Shown here in pieces: positions 17,320-27,288 of a stretch of DNA of 64,000 bases. The stretch is from the NCBI GenBank assembly GCA_029263415.1, contig JAJCXN010000054.1:1-64000 (forward strand). Reading direction: 5' to 3'. A program made the translations under genes and the position numbers. Each line of letters opens with the position of its first letter. Positions within the stretch are counted from its first letter, which is position 1. Source of the DNA: Acidobacteriota bacterium (GTDB lineage Bacteria > Acidobacteriota > Thermoanaerobaculia > Multivoradales > Multivoraceae). Under the pieces are notes generated by a model. That model ran no database searches. It was given only the letters and a program-made list of their open reading frames with translations, and had not been told where the DNA came from.

Positions 17320-20151
17320 CTACGGAGTGCAGGTCGCGTCGATCTCGTAGGTCCCGCTCGAGTCGTTGAAAGCAGAAACGCGGAACACGTAGTCGACTCC
17401 TGCCGTAGCGGCGAACGTCGCAGTGCTCTTGCGATTGAGGCCTTCGAGATCGCACTCTACGGGCGCCCCTGCCGCATCGTCATTGCAAGCGATTTCTGAT
17501 GCGAGCATCTCACAACCGGCTTGCGGCCGCACAGACAAGATGGTGTCGAGGTCAGTGCCGGCGTGGCAGGTACTGACAGTGACTGTGCCATTGCAGGTTG
17601 CGGTGTAGGAGACCCACTCGTCGATCGTGTTGCCCGTGCCACAGCTATCAGTGGTGCCAGATGCGGTGTTGTTCAGCAAGCTGCCCATCAGCGTGCCGCC
17701 AGAGTAGTTGATCGCCGTTGTGCAGGTGTCTCCAGGAATGCCGGGAGGTGCTTGTCCGGTGGTGGACGACCATCCGGTGGTGTCACCCGACTCGAATCCG
17801 TTGACGAAGAGTTCTCCAATGGCAGCAATGCTGGCTGTCACTTGGAACGTGAGACTCACAGGAGGTGTACCTGCTCCATCGTCGTAGTTGCCGTTGTCTG
17901 GGTCGATCGAGATCATTCTGATTTGCAAGTCATAGTCACCTGAGACCGCCGGGTTTGACATCAACCCTGCGTTCAGCACCAAGGTGATTGTTCGAGACGC
18001 GCTATTGGTCAAGGTTGAGGGATCGAAGTCGCCCCAGGGGAAGGTGGCGGTCAGACGATGTGACGACGAGCTTTGGTATCCGAGCAAGATCTCGCTGGCC
18101 GGTTCGCCATCGTCATCGTGATCGACGAACGAAAGGCCCGAGTTGTAGGTCACGAGTGGTGCGTTGAGCACCTCGCTGCCCACCTCATCGATGATCACTC
18201 GGCCGACCTCCGTGCCAACCGGCCCCAGGCTTGAAAAGCCGTTCCAGCCGAAGTCATACGGATAGTGCACCACGAAGGCGTAGGTCTCGAGGTCGTCAAT
18301 GGCGGTGCCAAAAGTGAAGGTGTGTCGAGTGGCGACGCCGGCATCTCCGCTGTCCAGGCTCAACATTGGGGCCTGGCCGTTGCCGAACGGTCCGGATGGC
18401 CCGTTGAAACTCATTGGCTGAGCCGATCGAGAGCCCGCAGCGATGCACTCGTCGTTGATACACATCTCGTCCATGCCGCAGTGACTGTTCTGGGTGCATT
18501 GAACGCACTCACCCAGGAAACTTCCCGTATTGGTGTAGATAGGAGAACCCTCGGGGGTGTTCATGGTGCCACGAGCTCGAGGAACATCGCACTGGAACCG
18601 ATCCAAGACAAAGAGGATGTCCTCGTCGCCATCGCCGTCAAAGTCTGCGGCTTTCACCGCGGTCGTGTGGAGGCGCTCGCCCGGCACTGGTGGGGCTGCC
18701 GGATCTCTTGGAACATGCTGGTTGATGGTGAGCGTGCCGCCGTCGTTCAGATAGAAATCGTCTGGTCCCAATAGGTTGGTGAACCAGACGCCGATCCGGC
18801 CAACTGCACTCGTGACCAGCACATCGGTTGAGGCGCTGCTGCCTAGAGCGACCATGCTGTCTATGAACTCGCCTTCGGTTCCTGCTTGCGTGCCGCCTTG
18901 ATTGATCCAGACCGTGTTGGGCGTCATTGGTGACGCTGCTCCGCTGCACACATCGAGGCCCGGTGCACCGTTTGCCAGGATGGCGTCGAGGTCGTCGTCG
19001 CCATCAAGGTCAGCGAAGGCGATCGCGGTGGCATAGGTGGTGCCAAGGTCAGAGGTGCTTTCTGTGAAGGCTCCCTCCGTACCCCCTTGCGTCCCGCCCT
19101 GGTTCAACCACACGACGTTCTTGCCCGTGGTGGTGCCACGCGGAGCAGCCGGAACCGCCTGGTGCGAGGTGATGATGTCTAGGTCGCCGTCACTATCCAC
19201 GTCTTCAAGGGTGATCGCGTGGGTGCTGAAGCTACCGGCGAGACTCAGGTCAGGCCCCTGTGTGAATGTCAGAGTTTCCGCATCGCGGAACCAGATGCGG
19301 GCCTCGGCGGTCCCTGTGCCGACCTCTTGAGCAGAATGGCCGATGACCATGTCTTCGCGATCGTCTCCGTTGAGGTCGCCGACGGCACCAGCGGAAGCAT
19401 GGGCATCGGCGGCGTCGTCGTTTCCGCTCCAGTCCTCGCGCGGCATGATCTCGCCCTCATGGATGAGGTCGGGGCTCTGGGAGGAGGCGTTGAGTTGTGC
19501 GCTGTCTTCAGTCAGCAAGATCAGGGGAAGCTCATTGAACAGTGCCGCTTTGGGAAAGATGATGTTCAATCCGAAGTCTGCAAGTTCGACGAAAGAGCCG
19601 TCGCCTTGATTGAGGAGGAGGCCGTAGGAGCCAGCAGATGTGACCAACACGTCAGGATCGCCATCAAGGTCGAGGTCGCGTAGGACTGCGTCGTTCGCAG
19701 AACCGAAACTGAACGACAAGGTCGAGATCATCTCCCCGGAATCCTCGTAGAGGTCAGCCGACGGGCCGCGATTCGCAATCAGGTCGGCGAAGGGATCCAG
19801 CGCGAGTCGTGCACGGGCCTGCGGAAAGTCGACCGTGCAAATGGGGATGCTGCCTCCGCACTCGCTGTCTTCGAAGCAAGTGGCCTCGGGCGCAGAGCAG
19901 ACGTTGCTGGTGCCACATAAGGATCCGAAACTGCAGTCGCTGCTGTTTCTGCAGGCCACACAGTCGCTGTTGTCATCAGCAGGGTTCTCGCAGAATGGTC
20001 TGGTCGCGCCGCAGGGCTGGTCAGCGCCGCCGAAGTCGCTGTCGCAACTGTCGGTTGGACATTGATCCGACCCGTAGAGAAAGGCAGCGACAACTAAGCA
20101 ACCGGCGATGCGTGCGGTCCACGCGAGCGCAGTCAGGATTCTGGTGGGCAT
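17320..20151 (-). CDS. Large secreted FG-GAP protein with Cys-rich and PPC domains
   Basis: The 943-residue protein has a signal peptide (ARIAGCLVVAAFLYGSDQC). A Cys-rich region at about 30-110 (CPTDSCDSDF, CRNSSDCSFGSLCG, CFEDSECGGSIPIC) resembles secreted EGF/Dickkopf-like modules. A set of FG-GAP/VCBS repeats follows (LRDLDLDGDPDVLVTSAG, LEDVDSDGDLDIITSHQA, FADLDGDDDLDAILANG). A second Cys module (CTQNSHCGMDEMCINDEC, about 575), a beta-rich region and a C-terminal PPC-like domain (DTCTTAINYSGGT to GTYEIDATCTP) complete it. The layout suggests a multi-domain surface adhesin or enzyme scaffold. Ligand unknown. Confidence 0.85.
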   Translation of the reverse strand: MPTRILTALAWTARIAGCLVVAAFLYGSDQCPTDSCDSDFGGADQPCGATRPFCENPADDNSDCVACRNSSDCSFGSLCGTSNVCSAPEATCFEDSECGGSIPICTVDFPQARARLALDPFADLIANRGPSADLYEDSGEMISTLSFSFGSANDAVLRDLDLDGDPDVLVTSAGSYGLLLNQGDGSFVELADFGLNIIFPKAALFNELPLILLTEDSAQLNASSQSPDLIHEGEIMPREDWSGNDDAADAHASAGAVGDLNGDDREDMVIGHSAQEVGTGTAEARIWFRDAETLTFTQGPDLSLAGSFSTHAITLEDVDSDGDLDIITSHQAVPAAPRGTTTGKNVVWLNQGGTQGGTEGAFTESTSDLGTTYATAIAFADLDGDDDLDAILANGAPGLDVCSGAASPMTPNTVWINQGGTQAGTEGEFIDSMVALGSSASTDVLVTSAVGRIGVWFTNLLGPDDFYLNDGGTLTINQHVPRDPAAPPVPGERLHTTAVKAADFDGDGDEDILFVLDRFQCDVPRARGTMNTPEGSPIYTNTGSFLGECVQCTQNSHCGMDEMCINDECIAAGSRSAQPMSFNGPSGPFGNGQAPMLSLDSGDAGVATRHTFTFGTAIDDLETYAFVVHYPYDFGWNGFSSLGPVGTEVGRVIIDEVGSEVLNAPLVTYNSGLSFVDHDDDGEPASEILLGYQSSSSHRLTATFPWGDFDPSTLTNSASRTITLVLNAGLMSNPAVSGDYDLQIRMISIDPDNGNYDDGAGTPPVSLTFQVTASIAAIGELFVNGFESGDTTGWSSTTGQAPPGIPGDTCTTAINYSGGTLMGSLLNNTASGTTDSCGTGNTIDEWVSYTATCNGTVTVSTCHAGTDLDTILSVRPQAGCEMLASEIACNDDAAGAPVECDLEGLNRKSTATFAATAGVDYVFRVSAFNDSSGTYEIDATCTP

Positions 20152-20304
20152 AGGACTATCTCCGCTGCGAAGCGTTGGATGGGAGGGCCGCTAAGTGGCA
20201 GCCACGGAACCCGAGAGCAACTCCACAGAGCCTGTCATGGACCGAGACTCATGGGGTGGTGATCGCGCGAGTGATCGTGCGCGAGACTTGGGAGTGCTGT
20301 TCCG

Positions 20305-21534
20305 CTAGAAGTCGATCGAGAACCGCAGAATCAGAAAGTCCACCGAGCCGGTGGGTGCGACGTCGGTCGAGGCGTAGTTGAACATGACTCGGGTTGCCGA
20401 GTTCAAGTACCAGTTGACTGCCAGGGTGAGACCATCTTGCTCGCCGCCTGAAGCCAGACCATCTGTGAGATCAAGGTCGGCGTAGCGCACGGAGACTTCC
20501 CAAGCTCCGCTGCCGCCGTCTCTGAGAAACGGGTTCTTCGGCTTGATGCGATCCCAGACGGCTTCGCTCTTCTTGAAGGCGCGGCGCTCACCGGTGATGA
20601 ACCAGCCGAGTTGGACGTTGAAGCCAGAGAGGTCTGCCGAGGTGGGCGAGTCGAGATCAGCTTGGATCTGCTCGGCCGAGGCCCAGAAGGGTCCGTGCGT
20701 GAACACAGCCTCGACGCCCAGTAGATCGACGCCCTCAGTCATCAGGCCGCGGGTGTCGACCAGACGCGGAGATAGGTGGCTCTGTGGTCGGGCGCGATAG
20801 CGAGCGCTGTCGTCGTTGGGGGAACGGGATGAGAGGCTCGCTCCAAGGTGAAGGAGGGGGCCGTTGTCCTTGTCGCCGTTCTTGCCGTCGAGGATGAGGC
20901 CGGTGAAGCGGCCGGTGACGTTCCATTCGTCGCCCAGGCTACGGCCGCGGTTGTCGGCTTCTTTGAAGGCGCCGGCTGCCCAAGTAAAGCGATCGTCCGC
21001 CACCGAATTGTGCAGCATCAAACCCATGTTGCGTGAGGGCGCGAAGGCCTCGACCGGCATCGAGCGCTCGATGAACGGCAAGTACTTCGACGAGCTCATC
21101 TCTTCGAAGCTAAAGGGCTCCTTGATGTGACCGACGCGAATGCCGCCGACGCCAGGCAAGTTGATGAGGCCAACGTAGACGTCTTTGACTGCGGTTTCTG
21201 AGCCGGCGAAATCGAGATTGACTTTGAACTCGACCCGTTCGTTGAGTTCGCCAGAGACGAAGAGGCGAGCGCGCCTGAGTTCGGTGCCGTCGGTGATGCC
21301 TGCGTCGGCGAGTGCCTCATCTTCATCGGCGAAACTGAAGTCGACGTGGATACGGCCGCCGATCTTGATCTTGAACTGACCGTCGTTGGATTCGATGCGG
21401 GTGCCGTTCTTCCAATAGGTCTTCCATTCGGGGTCTTCGGCTGAGGCCGAGCTGGCAGATATTAGGCCGGCAGCAAGAACGGTCGCGATCAGGACCCTGA
21501 GAGGAGCGAGGAGTGAGGAGGGGTTGGGTTGCAT
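20305..21534 (-). CDS. oprP: OprP/OprO-type phosphate-selective porin
   Basis: The 409-residue product has a signal peptide (about 1-32, ending SASAEDPEW). It matches the phosphate-selective porin family: KIKIGGRIHVDFSF, ELRRARLFVSGELNERVEFKVNLDFAGSETAVKDVYVGL, GGIRVGHIKEPFSFEEMSSSKYLPFIERSMP and a C-terminal aromatic FLILRFSIDF typical of outer-membrane beta-barrels. It would carry phosphate or polyphosphate across the outer membrane. A PhoB-box-like repeat lies about 200 bp upstream, and phoB/phoR/pst follow on the other side, so it belongs to the local Pho module. An AAGGA motif lies eight bases before the ATG. Confidence 0.9.
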   Translation of the reverse strand: MQPNPSSLLAPLRVLIATVLAAGLISASSASAEDPEWKTYWKNGTRIESNDGQFKIKIGGRIHVDFSFADEDEALADAGITDGTELRRARLFVSGELNERVEFKVNLDFAGSETAVKDVYVGLINLPGVGGIRVGHIKEPFSFEEMSSSKYLPFIERSMPVEAFAPSRNMGLMLHNSVADDRFTWAAGAFKEADNRGRSLGDEWNVTGRFTGLILDGKNGDKDNGPLLHLGASLSSRSPNDDSARYRARPQSHLSPRLVDTRGLMTEGVDLLGVEAVFTHGPFWASAEQIQADLDSPTSADLSGFNVQLGWFITGERRAFKKSEAVWDRIKPKNPFLRDGGSGAWEVSVRYADLDLTDGLASGGEQDGLTLAVNWYLNSATRVMFNYASTDVAPTGSVDFLILRFSIDF

Positions 21535-21730
21535 GTCGGATTCCTTGGTGGTTTCGTAGTTGGTTCTTGAGTTTGATCAGGGACGGCCGCGTTTCCTTGG
21601 TGTGACGCTAACGGTAGTCAGGGCCTCTTCCGCAAGGGCCTAACGGCCATGTAGTTCGAGAAGAGGCAGGTCTGCCCTACTGCTAGATCAGCAGGAACGT
21701 TTCGAAGACCCGCTGACTCTGGGGTCAGAA

Positions 21731-21750
21731 TGTGAAGATTGCGTGAAGAT
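21731..21750 (-). promoter_or_regulatory. PhoB-box-like direct repeat upstream of the phosphate porin
   Basis: On the minus strand (21750 to 21732) the sequence reads ATCTTCAC-GCA-ATCTTCAC. The two octamers are 11 bp apart start to start, the spacing of Pho-box half-sites. The same octamers occur upstream of pstS. It lies in the divergent gap 21535-21866, about 200 bp upstream of the porin ATG and 120 bp upstream of phoB. The consensus is specific to this organism and inferred from this window. Confidence 0.65.
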
Positions 21751-21866
21751 GCTGAAGGAGATTGAGGAAGAATGGTGGCTCTTCAGCGAAGTTGGTTCAA
21801 GCTCCTGTTGCGGTCTGAAGATCGCATGTCGCACGCCTTGAGAACTGGCTAAGGAGAAACCGGTCC

Positions 21867-22568
21867 ATGCCCGGAGAAAAGATATTTATCGTCGAGGATG
21901 AACCAGACATTCTGGAGGTTCTGACCTTCAACCTTCTAAGAGAGGGCTTCGAGGTCTCCACCGCGATGACCGGTCCCGAAGGGATTCGGGCGATTGAACG
22001 CGAACTGCCCGACCTGATTTTGCTGGATCTGTTGCTACCCGGTGTCGATGGGCTCGATATCTGCCGCCATGTGCGTGCGCACTCTCAGACTCAACACATT
22101 CCAATCGTCATGGTCACTGCGAAAGGCGAGGAGAGTGACGTGGTCCTTGGACTGGGTGTGGGAGCCGACGACTACGTGCAAAAGCCCTTCAGTCCAAAAG
22201 AGTTGGTGGCTCGGGTCAAGGCGGTACTCCGGCGGTCAGCAGCCAGGAACTCTGAGGAGCTGAGTCAGAGGATCATCCGGGGGCCGGTGGCCATTGATCC
22301 CGACCGCCACCGCGTGACGGTCGATGGAGATCGGCGCGAGCTCACTCCCACCGAGTTCAGGCTCCTTCACTGCCTGGCGTCGCATCCCGGCCGTGTTTTC
22401 TCCCGTGATCAACTGGTCAGCCGGGCAATCGGCGACCAAGTGGTGGTGATCGACCGCAATATCGATGTTCATGTACGCTCCGTAAGGCGCAAGTTGCAGC
22501 CCCATGGCGCCTTGATTGAGACAGTTCGAGGCGTGGGTTACTGCTTTCGTGAAGAGGCTACGGCATAG
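21867..22568 (+). CDS. phoB: PhoB-family response regulator
   Basis: The 233-residue protein has an N-terminal receiver domain (IFIVEDEPDILEVL, phosphorylated Asp54 in LILLDLLLPG, MVTAKG, lysine in QKPFSP). A C-terminal OmpR-type winged helix follows (GDRRELTPTEFRLLHCLASHPGRVFSRDQLV, then VIDRNIDVHVRSVRRKL). PhoB-type regulators activate the phosphate-starvation regulon when phosphorylated by PhoR. It is immediately followed by the kinase and sits between the phosphate porin and pst genes, which supports the assignment. Confidence 0.92.
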   Translation: MPGEKIFIVEDEPDILEVLTFNLLREGFEVSTAMTGPEGIRAIERELPDLILLDLLLPGVDGLDICRHVRAHSQTQHIPIVMVTAKGEESDVVLGLGVGADDYVQKPFSPKELVARVKAVLRRSAARNSEELSQRIIRGPVAIDPDRHRVTVDGDRRELTPTEFRLLHCLASHPGRVFSRDQLVSRAIGDQVVVIDRNIDVHVRSVRRKLQPHGALIETVRGVGYCFREEATA

Positions 22569-22624
22569 TTCTACCAAGGGCCCTCGGAGCGGTGCCGCTC
22601 GCAACCTCCCGTATTCTGAAAAGC

Positions 22625-24091
22625 ATGTTTACTCGATTTTCATGGCGTCTCTTCGTTGGCATCGCGCTGTTGGTGCTGGGCCTTGCGGCCGCCCTCTTCA
22701 TCATTGCTTTGCGAGCGCTCGAGGTTGCCAGCGATCCCGGCCTGGTTGAGAGCGCGCGCCGGGGGCTTTGGCTGTGGGGCTCGTCTGCAGTGTTGGTCGT
22801 GATGGCGGTGGCGCTCTACTTCTCTCAAAGGATTGCCGAGCCGCTCGGGCTGTTGGCGGTCGCCGGATCGAAGCTGTCCAGTGGCAAGCAAGGACACCGT
22901 GTCGTGGTTAGGAGCCAGGACGAGCTCGGCGCGCTGGCCGCATCCATCAACGCGGCCAGCGAGAGAATCGAGATGGAGACCCGTTCGAAGGCGCAGGATC
23001 GCACCCAGCTCGAGACTGTGCTGTCTGCGATGACCGACGGCGTGCTCGCGGTTGACGCTCAGGAGCGGGTTCTGCACATAAACCAGGTTGCGCAACGGTT
23101 GCTGAGCATTGCCAACGCGGAGGATGGCTTGAATGATCGCCCGATCGTGGAGGTGACCCGCGAACCGCACGTCCTGCAGGCGATCCAGGAGACCATCGAG
23201 ACCGGCGAGGAGGTCCACCGGTCGTTCACGCGTGGGGCAGCCGGGCAGGAAGAGAGGACGTTGGAACTCACTGCCAATGTCCTGATGCGTCAGCGCAACC
23301 GCAGCGAAGACGATGAGTGTGCGGGAGCGGTGGTGGTGCTCCACGACGTCACCCGGATCGAACAGCTCGAAGGGGTCAGACGGGATTTCGTCTCGAACGT
23401 GTCCCATGAACTGAAGACACCGCTCACTGCAATCCGAGGCTTTGTCGAGACCCTGCTTGACGTTGATGACGTGGACGACGACACCCGCCGCCGCTTCTTG
23501 AGTCGAATCAAGATCCAAACGACAAGGCTTTCGGACCTGGTTGGTAACTTGCTCTCGCTGTCACGGATCGAGTCAGGCAGGGTGCAAACGCCAGACGCCC
23601 CCTTGGATGCTCGCGATGTGGTCTCCGATGTGCTCAACGCGCTCAAAACCGAGATCGATGCTCGCCGGATTCAGCTGTCTTTCGAACCAAGCGAGCAGGC
23701 GATTCCAGTGCTGGCTGAGGCTGAGCAGCTGCGGCAGGCGTTTTCCAATTTGGTGAGCAACGCAGTCAAGTACTCAGAAGCTGGTGCCAAGGTCGCTGTG
23801 CGGCTCTTCATCAAGCAAGACGAGGTCGTCTTCGAGGTCGAAGACAGCGGCCCTGGGATCGCCCAAGAGCAGCTCGCCCGCATCTTTGAGCGCTTCTACC
23901 GGGTCGACAAGGCGCGGTCTCGAGACCTGGGTGGCACCGGGCTTGGACTTGCGATCGTGAAGAACGTTGCCAATGCCCTCGGAGGTCGAGTTGAGGTTGA
24001 AAGTGAGGTCGGCGAGGGCTCTCAGTTTCGCATCGTTGTTCCCGTATCGAAGGTGCTTCCCGTATCGAAGAAAGGTCCAGCCCTCTTGTAG
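22625..24091 (+). CDS. phoR: PhoR-family membrane histidine kinase
   Basis: From the ATG at 22625 (a GTG at 22592 would add 11 residues) the protein has two transmembrane segments near its N-terminus (FVGIALLVLGLAAALFIIAL and SSAVLVVMAVALYF) with only a short loop between. A HAMP domain, a PAS domain (VLSAMTDGVLAVDAQERVLHINQVA), a HisKA domain with the phosphorylated His in FVSNVSHELKTPLTAIR, and an ATPase domain (FSNLVSNAVKYSE, EDSGPGI, GGTGLGLAIVKN) follow. It would autophosphorylate and control PhoB. The last residues contain a short repeated PVSK motif from a local sequence duplication at about 24044-24073. Confidence 0.92.
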   Translation: MFTRFSWRLFVGIALLVLGLAAALFIIALRALEVASDPGLVESARRGLWLWGSSAVLVVMAVALYFSQRIAEPLGLLAVAGSKLSSGKQGHRVVVRSQDELGALAASINAASERIEMETRSKAQDRTQLETVLSAMTDGVLAVDAQERVLHINQVAQRLLSIANAEDGLNDRPIVEVTREPHVLQAIQETIETGEEVHRSFTRGAAGQEERTLELTANVLMRQRNRSEDDECAGAVVVLHDVTRIEQLEGVRRDFVSNVSHELKTPLTAIRGFVETLLDVDDVDDDTRRRFLSRIKIQTTRLSDLVGNLLSLSRIESGRVQTPDAPLDARDVVSDVLNALKTEIDARRIQLSFEPSEQAIPVLAEAEQLRQAFSNLVSNAVKYSEAGAKVAVRLFIKQDEVVFEVEDSGPGIAQEQLARIFERFYRVDKARSRDLGGTGLGLAIVKNVANALGGRVEVESEVGEGSQFRIVVPVSKVLPVSKKGPALL

Positions 24092-24131
24092 AGCGCGCTG
24101 CGGCAACGGGTTGAAGCGCTTGCAGAAGGTG

Positions 24132-24174
24132 ATCTTCTCGAAATCTTCACACGAGCGTTGACGAAATCTTCACA
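24132..24174 (+). promoter_or_regulatory. Two tandem PhoB-box-like sites upstream of pstS
   Basis: Box 1 (24132-24150) reads ATCTTCTC-GAA-ATCTTCAC and box 2 (24155-24173) reads GCGTTGAC-GAA-ATCTTCAC, each a pair of octamers 11 bp apart. Together with the site at 21732-21750 they define a consensus ATCTTCAC-N3-ATCTTCAC. This fits a PhoB-activated promoter about 110 bp upstream of the pstS start codon. Confidence 0.7.
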
Positions 24175-24285
24175 GGGCTTGGCGAGTCTTCAGAAGACGA
24201 GATCGCTGAGGTTGGCAGACACCACCCTGGAGCGAAGCTCAGGTTGAATTCACAACTCTCAACAGCTCGAAGGAGTCCCGTTTCA

Positions 24286-25332
24286 ATGTCTCTTCACACG
24301 ACTCGCCTTCTGTCTTCGGATTTCAAGCTGCTCGCCTTGGTCTCGTTCTTCGCACTATTGACCTTCATCGGATGCGGCGGCGGAGAGACGACCGGCAATG
24401 CCTCGACAAACGCGGCTTCCGAGCTGTCGGGGACGGTCAGCGTTGATGGTTCAAGCACCGTGTTTCCGATCAGCGAGGCAGTAGCGGAGGAGTTCCGCTC
24501 GGTTGCGCCTCGAGTTCGTGTCCCCGTAGGAGCGTCAGGCACCGGTGGTGGTTTCAAGAAATTCATCAACGGTGAGACGGACATTAACGATGCGTCACGG
24601 CCGATCAAGGCCAGCGAACAGGACCGTCTGGCTGCTGCTGGTTTGGGCTTTATCGAGCTGCCCGTAGCGTTCGATGGGATTTCGGTGATCGTGCACCGTG
24701 AGAACACTTGGGTGGATGTTCTTTCGGTCGAGGAGCTCAACGCCATTTGGAAGCCCGAAAGCACCGTGATGAGATGGTCGCAAGTTCGCGCAAGCTGGCC
24801 GAACGAAGAGATCGCACTGTTCGGTCCTGGCCCTGACTCCGGCACGTTCGACTACTTCACTGAGGCAATCAACGGAGATGGCGGAGCTTCCCGTTCCGAC
24901 TACACCGCAAGCGAGGATGACAATGTCATTGTCACCGGGGTGGCTGGGGACAGGCACGGCATCGGCTACCTCGGATACGCCTACTACGTCGAGAACAAAG
25001 ACGCCATCAAAGTGGTCCCGGTTGATCCGGGTAGCGGGGCGGTAGCGCCCAGTGCTCAGAGCATCAATGATGGCACCTACGCGCCACTGGCGCGCCCGGT
25101 ATTCATCTACGTCAGCACCCAATCGGCCGCGCGGCCTGAGGTAAAAAGCTTCGTTGAGTACTACCTCGATCAAGCTCCGAAGCTCGTGGCGGAAGTGGGC
25201 TACGTAGCTCTTCCGGCGGCCGCATACGACGTGGCCAAAAAGCGGTTCGCTCAAGGAGTCACGGGTTCTGTGTACGGCGGCGACAGGGCTGGTGTAGCCA
25301 TTGACGAATTGTTCAGCCAGGGCGTGAACTAG
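24286..25332 (+). CDS. pstS: Phosphate-binding lipoprotein PstS
   Basis: Starting at the ATG after an AAGGAG motif, the 348-residue product has a lipoprotein signal (hydrophobic run ending LLTFIGC, lipobox Cys followed by GGGETTG). The ligand-binding fold shows SVDGSSTVFPISEAVAEEF, GTGGGFKKFINGETDINDASR, IELPVAFDGISVIVH and GPGPDSGTFDYFTEA, with phosphate-binding serines and arginine as in the Pst family. It delivers phosphate to PstCA in the inner membrane. It heads the pst operon, with two PhoB-box-like sites upstream. Confidence 0.95.
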   Translation: MSLHTTRLLSSDFKLLALVSFFALLTFIGCGGGETTGNASTNAASELSGTVSVDGSSTVFPISEAVAEEFRSVAPRVRVPVGASGTGGGFKKFINGETDINDASRPIKASEQDRLAAAGLGFIELPVAFDGISVIVHRENTWVDVLSVEELNAIWKPESTVMRWSQVRASWPNEEIALFGPGPDSGTFDYFTEAINGDGGASRSDYTASEDDNVIVTGVAGDRHGIGYLGYAYYVENKDAIKVVPVDPGSGAVAPSAQSINDGTYAPLARPVFIYVSTQSAARPEVKSFVEYYLDQAPKLVAEVGYVALPAAAYDVAKKRFAQGVTGSVYGGDRAGVAIDELFSQGVN

Positions 25333-25465
25333 CCGGAGACACGAGTCCGTCGCTGTTGGCCTCAACAAAGCGTTTGCTCTGAGCCCAAGCCGAATCGAGC
25401 ACTGCTCATGAGCTCTCAGGTCGAATCTGCTTAGCCTCAACGACTAACTGTTACAGCCCCCCACT

Positions 25466-26392
25466 ATGAACCCAAATGAACCCAAGAACCAGCTCGCGAG
25501 CAAGACGAGCCCGTGGCGTGACCGCCGCGAACGTGGCATCGGCTGGGTGCTTTTGGGCAGTGCATCCCTGTCGGTAGCGACGACGATCGGCATCGTAGTG
25601 GTGTTGTTTCGTGAGGCTTTCGAGTTCTTCTCAAAGGTGCCGGTGACGGACTTTCTGTTCGGCACTCGCTGGACCCCGTTGCTCGAGCCTCGTCATTTTG
25701 GGGTCCTGCCGCTGCTGTCGGGCACAATGATGATTGTGGTGGGTTCGGCGGTCATCGCGATTCCGCTGGGTCTTGCCTCGGCCATCTATCTCAGCGAGTA
25801 CTCAACGCCCCGCATTCGAACCGTTCTAAAGCCGGTTCTCGAGATCTTGGCGGGCATTCCAACAGTGGTCTACGGGTTCTTCGCACTAACTTTCGTCACT
25901 CCGCTGCTGCAGGCCGTGTTGCCACAGACCAACGTGTTTAACGCGGCCAGTGCGTCGATTGTCGTCGGCATCATGATCCTGCCGATGATCGCCTCCTTGT
26001 GTGACGATGCTTTGCGCGCCGTACCAGACGAACTTAGACAGGGCGGATATGCCGTGGGCGCGACCAGCATGGAGGTCACCTTGCGCATCGTTTTGCCGGG
26101 TGCGCTGTCCGGGGTTCTGGCCTCCTTTGTACTCGCTCTGTCGCGAGCGATCGGTGAGACCATGGCAGTAACCTTGGCGGCAGGGATGACGCCCAAGCTC
26201 ACTGCGAACTATCTCGAGAGCATTGGCACGATGACGGCCTACATCGTTCAGGTCAGTCTCGGCGACACCCCAACGGGCACCATCGAGTACAACACCATCT
26301 TCGCGGTTGGCGCCTTGTTGTTCTTGATCACCCTGGTGATGAATGTGCTGGCTCATCGGATTCTGCAACGCTACCGCGAGGTCTACGAGTAA
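25466..26392 (+). CDS. pstC: Phosphate ABC transporter permease PstC
   Basis: The 308-residue permease has six predicted transmembrane segments. It carries the ABC importer EAA loop ([45 protein letters not shown]), which docks the ATPase. Motifs GVLPLLSGTMMIVVGSAVIAIPLGLASAIYLSEY and ILAGIPTVVYGFFAL are characteristic of PstC. It forms a heterodimer with PstA; the two overlap by one base (TAATG). Confidence 0.95.
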   Translation: MNPNEPKNQLASKTSPWRDRRERGIGWVLLGSASLSVATTIGIVVVLFREAFEFFSKVPVTDFLFGTRWTPLLEPRHFGVLPLLSGTMMIVVGSAVIAIPLGLASAIYLSEYSTPRIRTVLKPVLEILAGIPTVVYGFFALTFVTPLLQAVLPQTNVFNAASASIVVGIMILPMIASLCDDALRAVPDELRQGGYAVGATSMEVTLRIVLPGALSGVLASFVLALSRAIGETMAVTLAAGMTPKLTANYLESIGTMTAYIVQVSLGDTPTGTIEYNTIFAVGALLFLITLVMNVLAHRILQRYREVYE

Positions 26393-27288
26393 TGGAGGCC
26401 AGTCGCATCCAGTCGAGGGCGTCGCTCGCTACCAGCCCGCTCCTGCGTCGTCGTCGGATCCTGTCCACGATGTTTCAGTGGCTTTGTTTGCTGTTCACCC
26501 TGTGCGGGGTCCTGTTCTTGGTGGCCCTGCTCTATCAAGTGCTCCGCGACGGCCTGGGGCATCTCGACTGGCAGTTCCTTTCGAGCTTCCCGTCGCGCAA
26601 ACCCGAACTCGCGGGCATCAAATCAGGGATCTACGGCTCGCTCTGGTTGATCTCCCTGACCGCCGTGTTCGCGGTTCCGATCGGCGTCGCAGCTGCGCTG
26701 TATCTCGAGGAGTACGCCAAACCCAGCCGTGTGCGAACACTGATCCAGATCAACATCGCGAACCTCGCCGGCGTGCCGTCGATTGTTTATGGCATTCTGG
26801 GACTCGCCATCTTCGTGCGTGCTCTGACGCTTGACCGCAGCGTCCTCGCGGGCAGCCTGACGATGGCGCTGTTGGTGCTACCGGTCATCATCATTGCTGC
26901 CCAAGAGTCAATTCGAGGAGTACCGGGTTCGTTGCGCCAGGCGGCATACGCGTTGGGTGCAACTCGTTGGCAAACGGTAAGGGACCACGTCCTACCGTCC
27001 GCGCTTCCGGGCATTCTGACCGGAGTGATCCTGTCGCTCTCTCGAGCCATCGGTGAGACCGCGCCGTTGATCATGGTTGGTGCATACAGCTACGTCGCCT
27101 TTGTGCCAACCGGCCCCATGGATGACTTCACTGCTCTTCCGATTCAGATCTACAACTGGGCCGCTCGGCCGCAGGCGGAGTTTCATGCGCTTGCGGCCGC
27201 GGGCATCATTGTTTTGCTCTGCATCCTGTTCTTAATGAACGGCGTAGCTGTGCTGATCCGCTACCGCTCAGCTAGGAGCCTCAAATGA
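26392..27288 (+). CDS. pstA: Phosphate ABC transporter permease PstA
   Basis: The 298-residue protein has about six membrane segments. Family motifs are [53 protein letters not shown] and an EAA loop ([46 protein letters not shown]). It pairs with PstC. The start overlaps the pstC stop by one base and its own stop overlaps the pstB start by four bases. Confidence 0.95.
   Translation: MEASRIQSRASLATSPLLRRRRILSTMFQWLCLLFTLCGVLFLVALLYQVLRDGLGHLDWQFLSSFPSRKPELAGIKSGIYGSLWLISLTAVFAVPIGVAAALYLEEYAKPSRVRTLIQINIANLAGVPSIVYGILGLAIFVRALTLDRSVLAGSLTMALLVLPVIIIAAQESIRGVPGSLRQAAYALGATRWQTVRDHVLPSALPGILTGVILSLSRAIGETAPLIMVGAYSYVAFVPTGPMDDFTALPIQIYNWAARPQAEFHALAAAGIIVLLCILFLMNGVAVLIRYRSARSLK

Noticed and set aside
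22640-23518. 292-residue minus-strand open frame over phoR
   Set aside because: It lies antisense to a kinase with all motifs intact and has no signature of its own.
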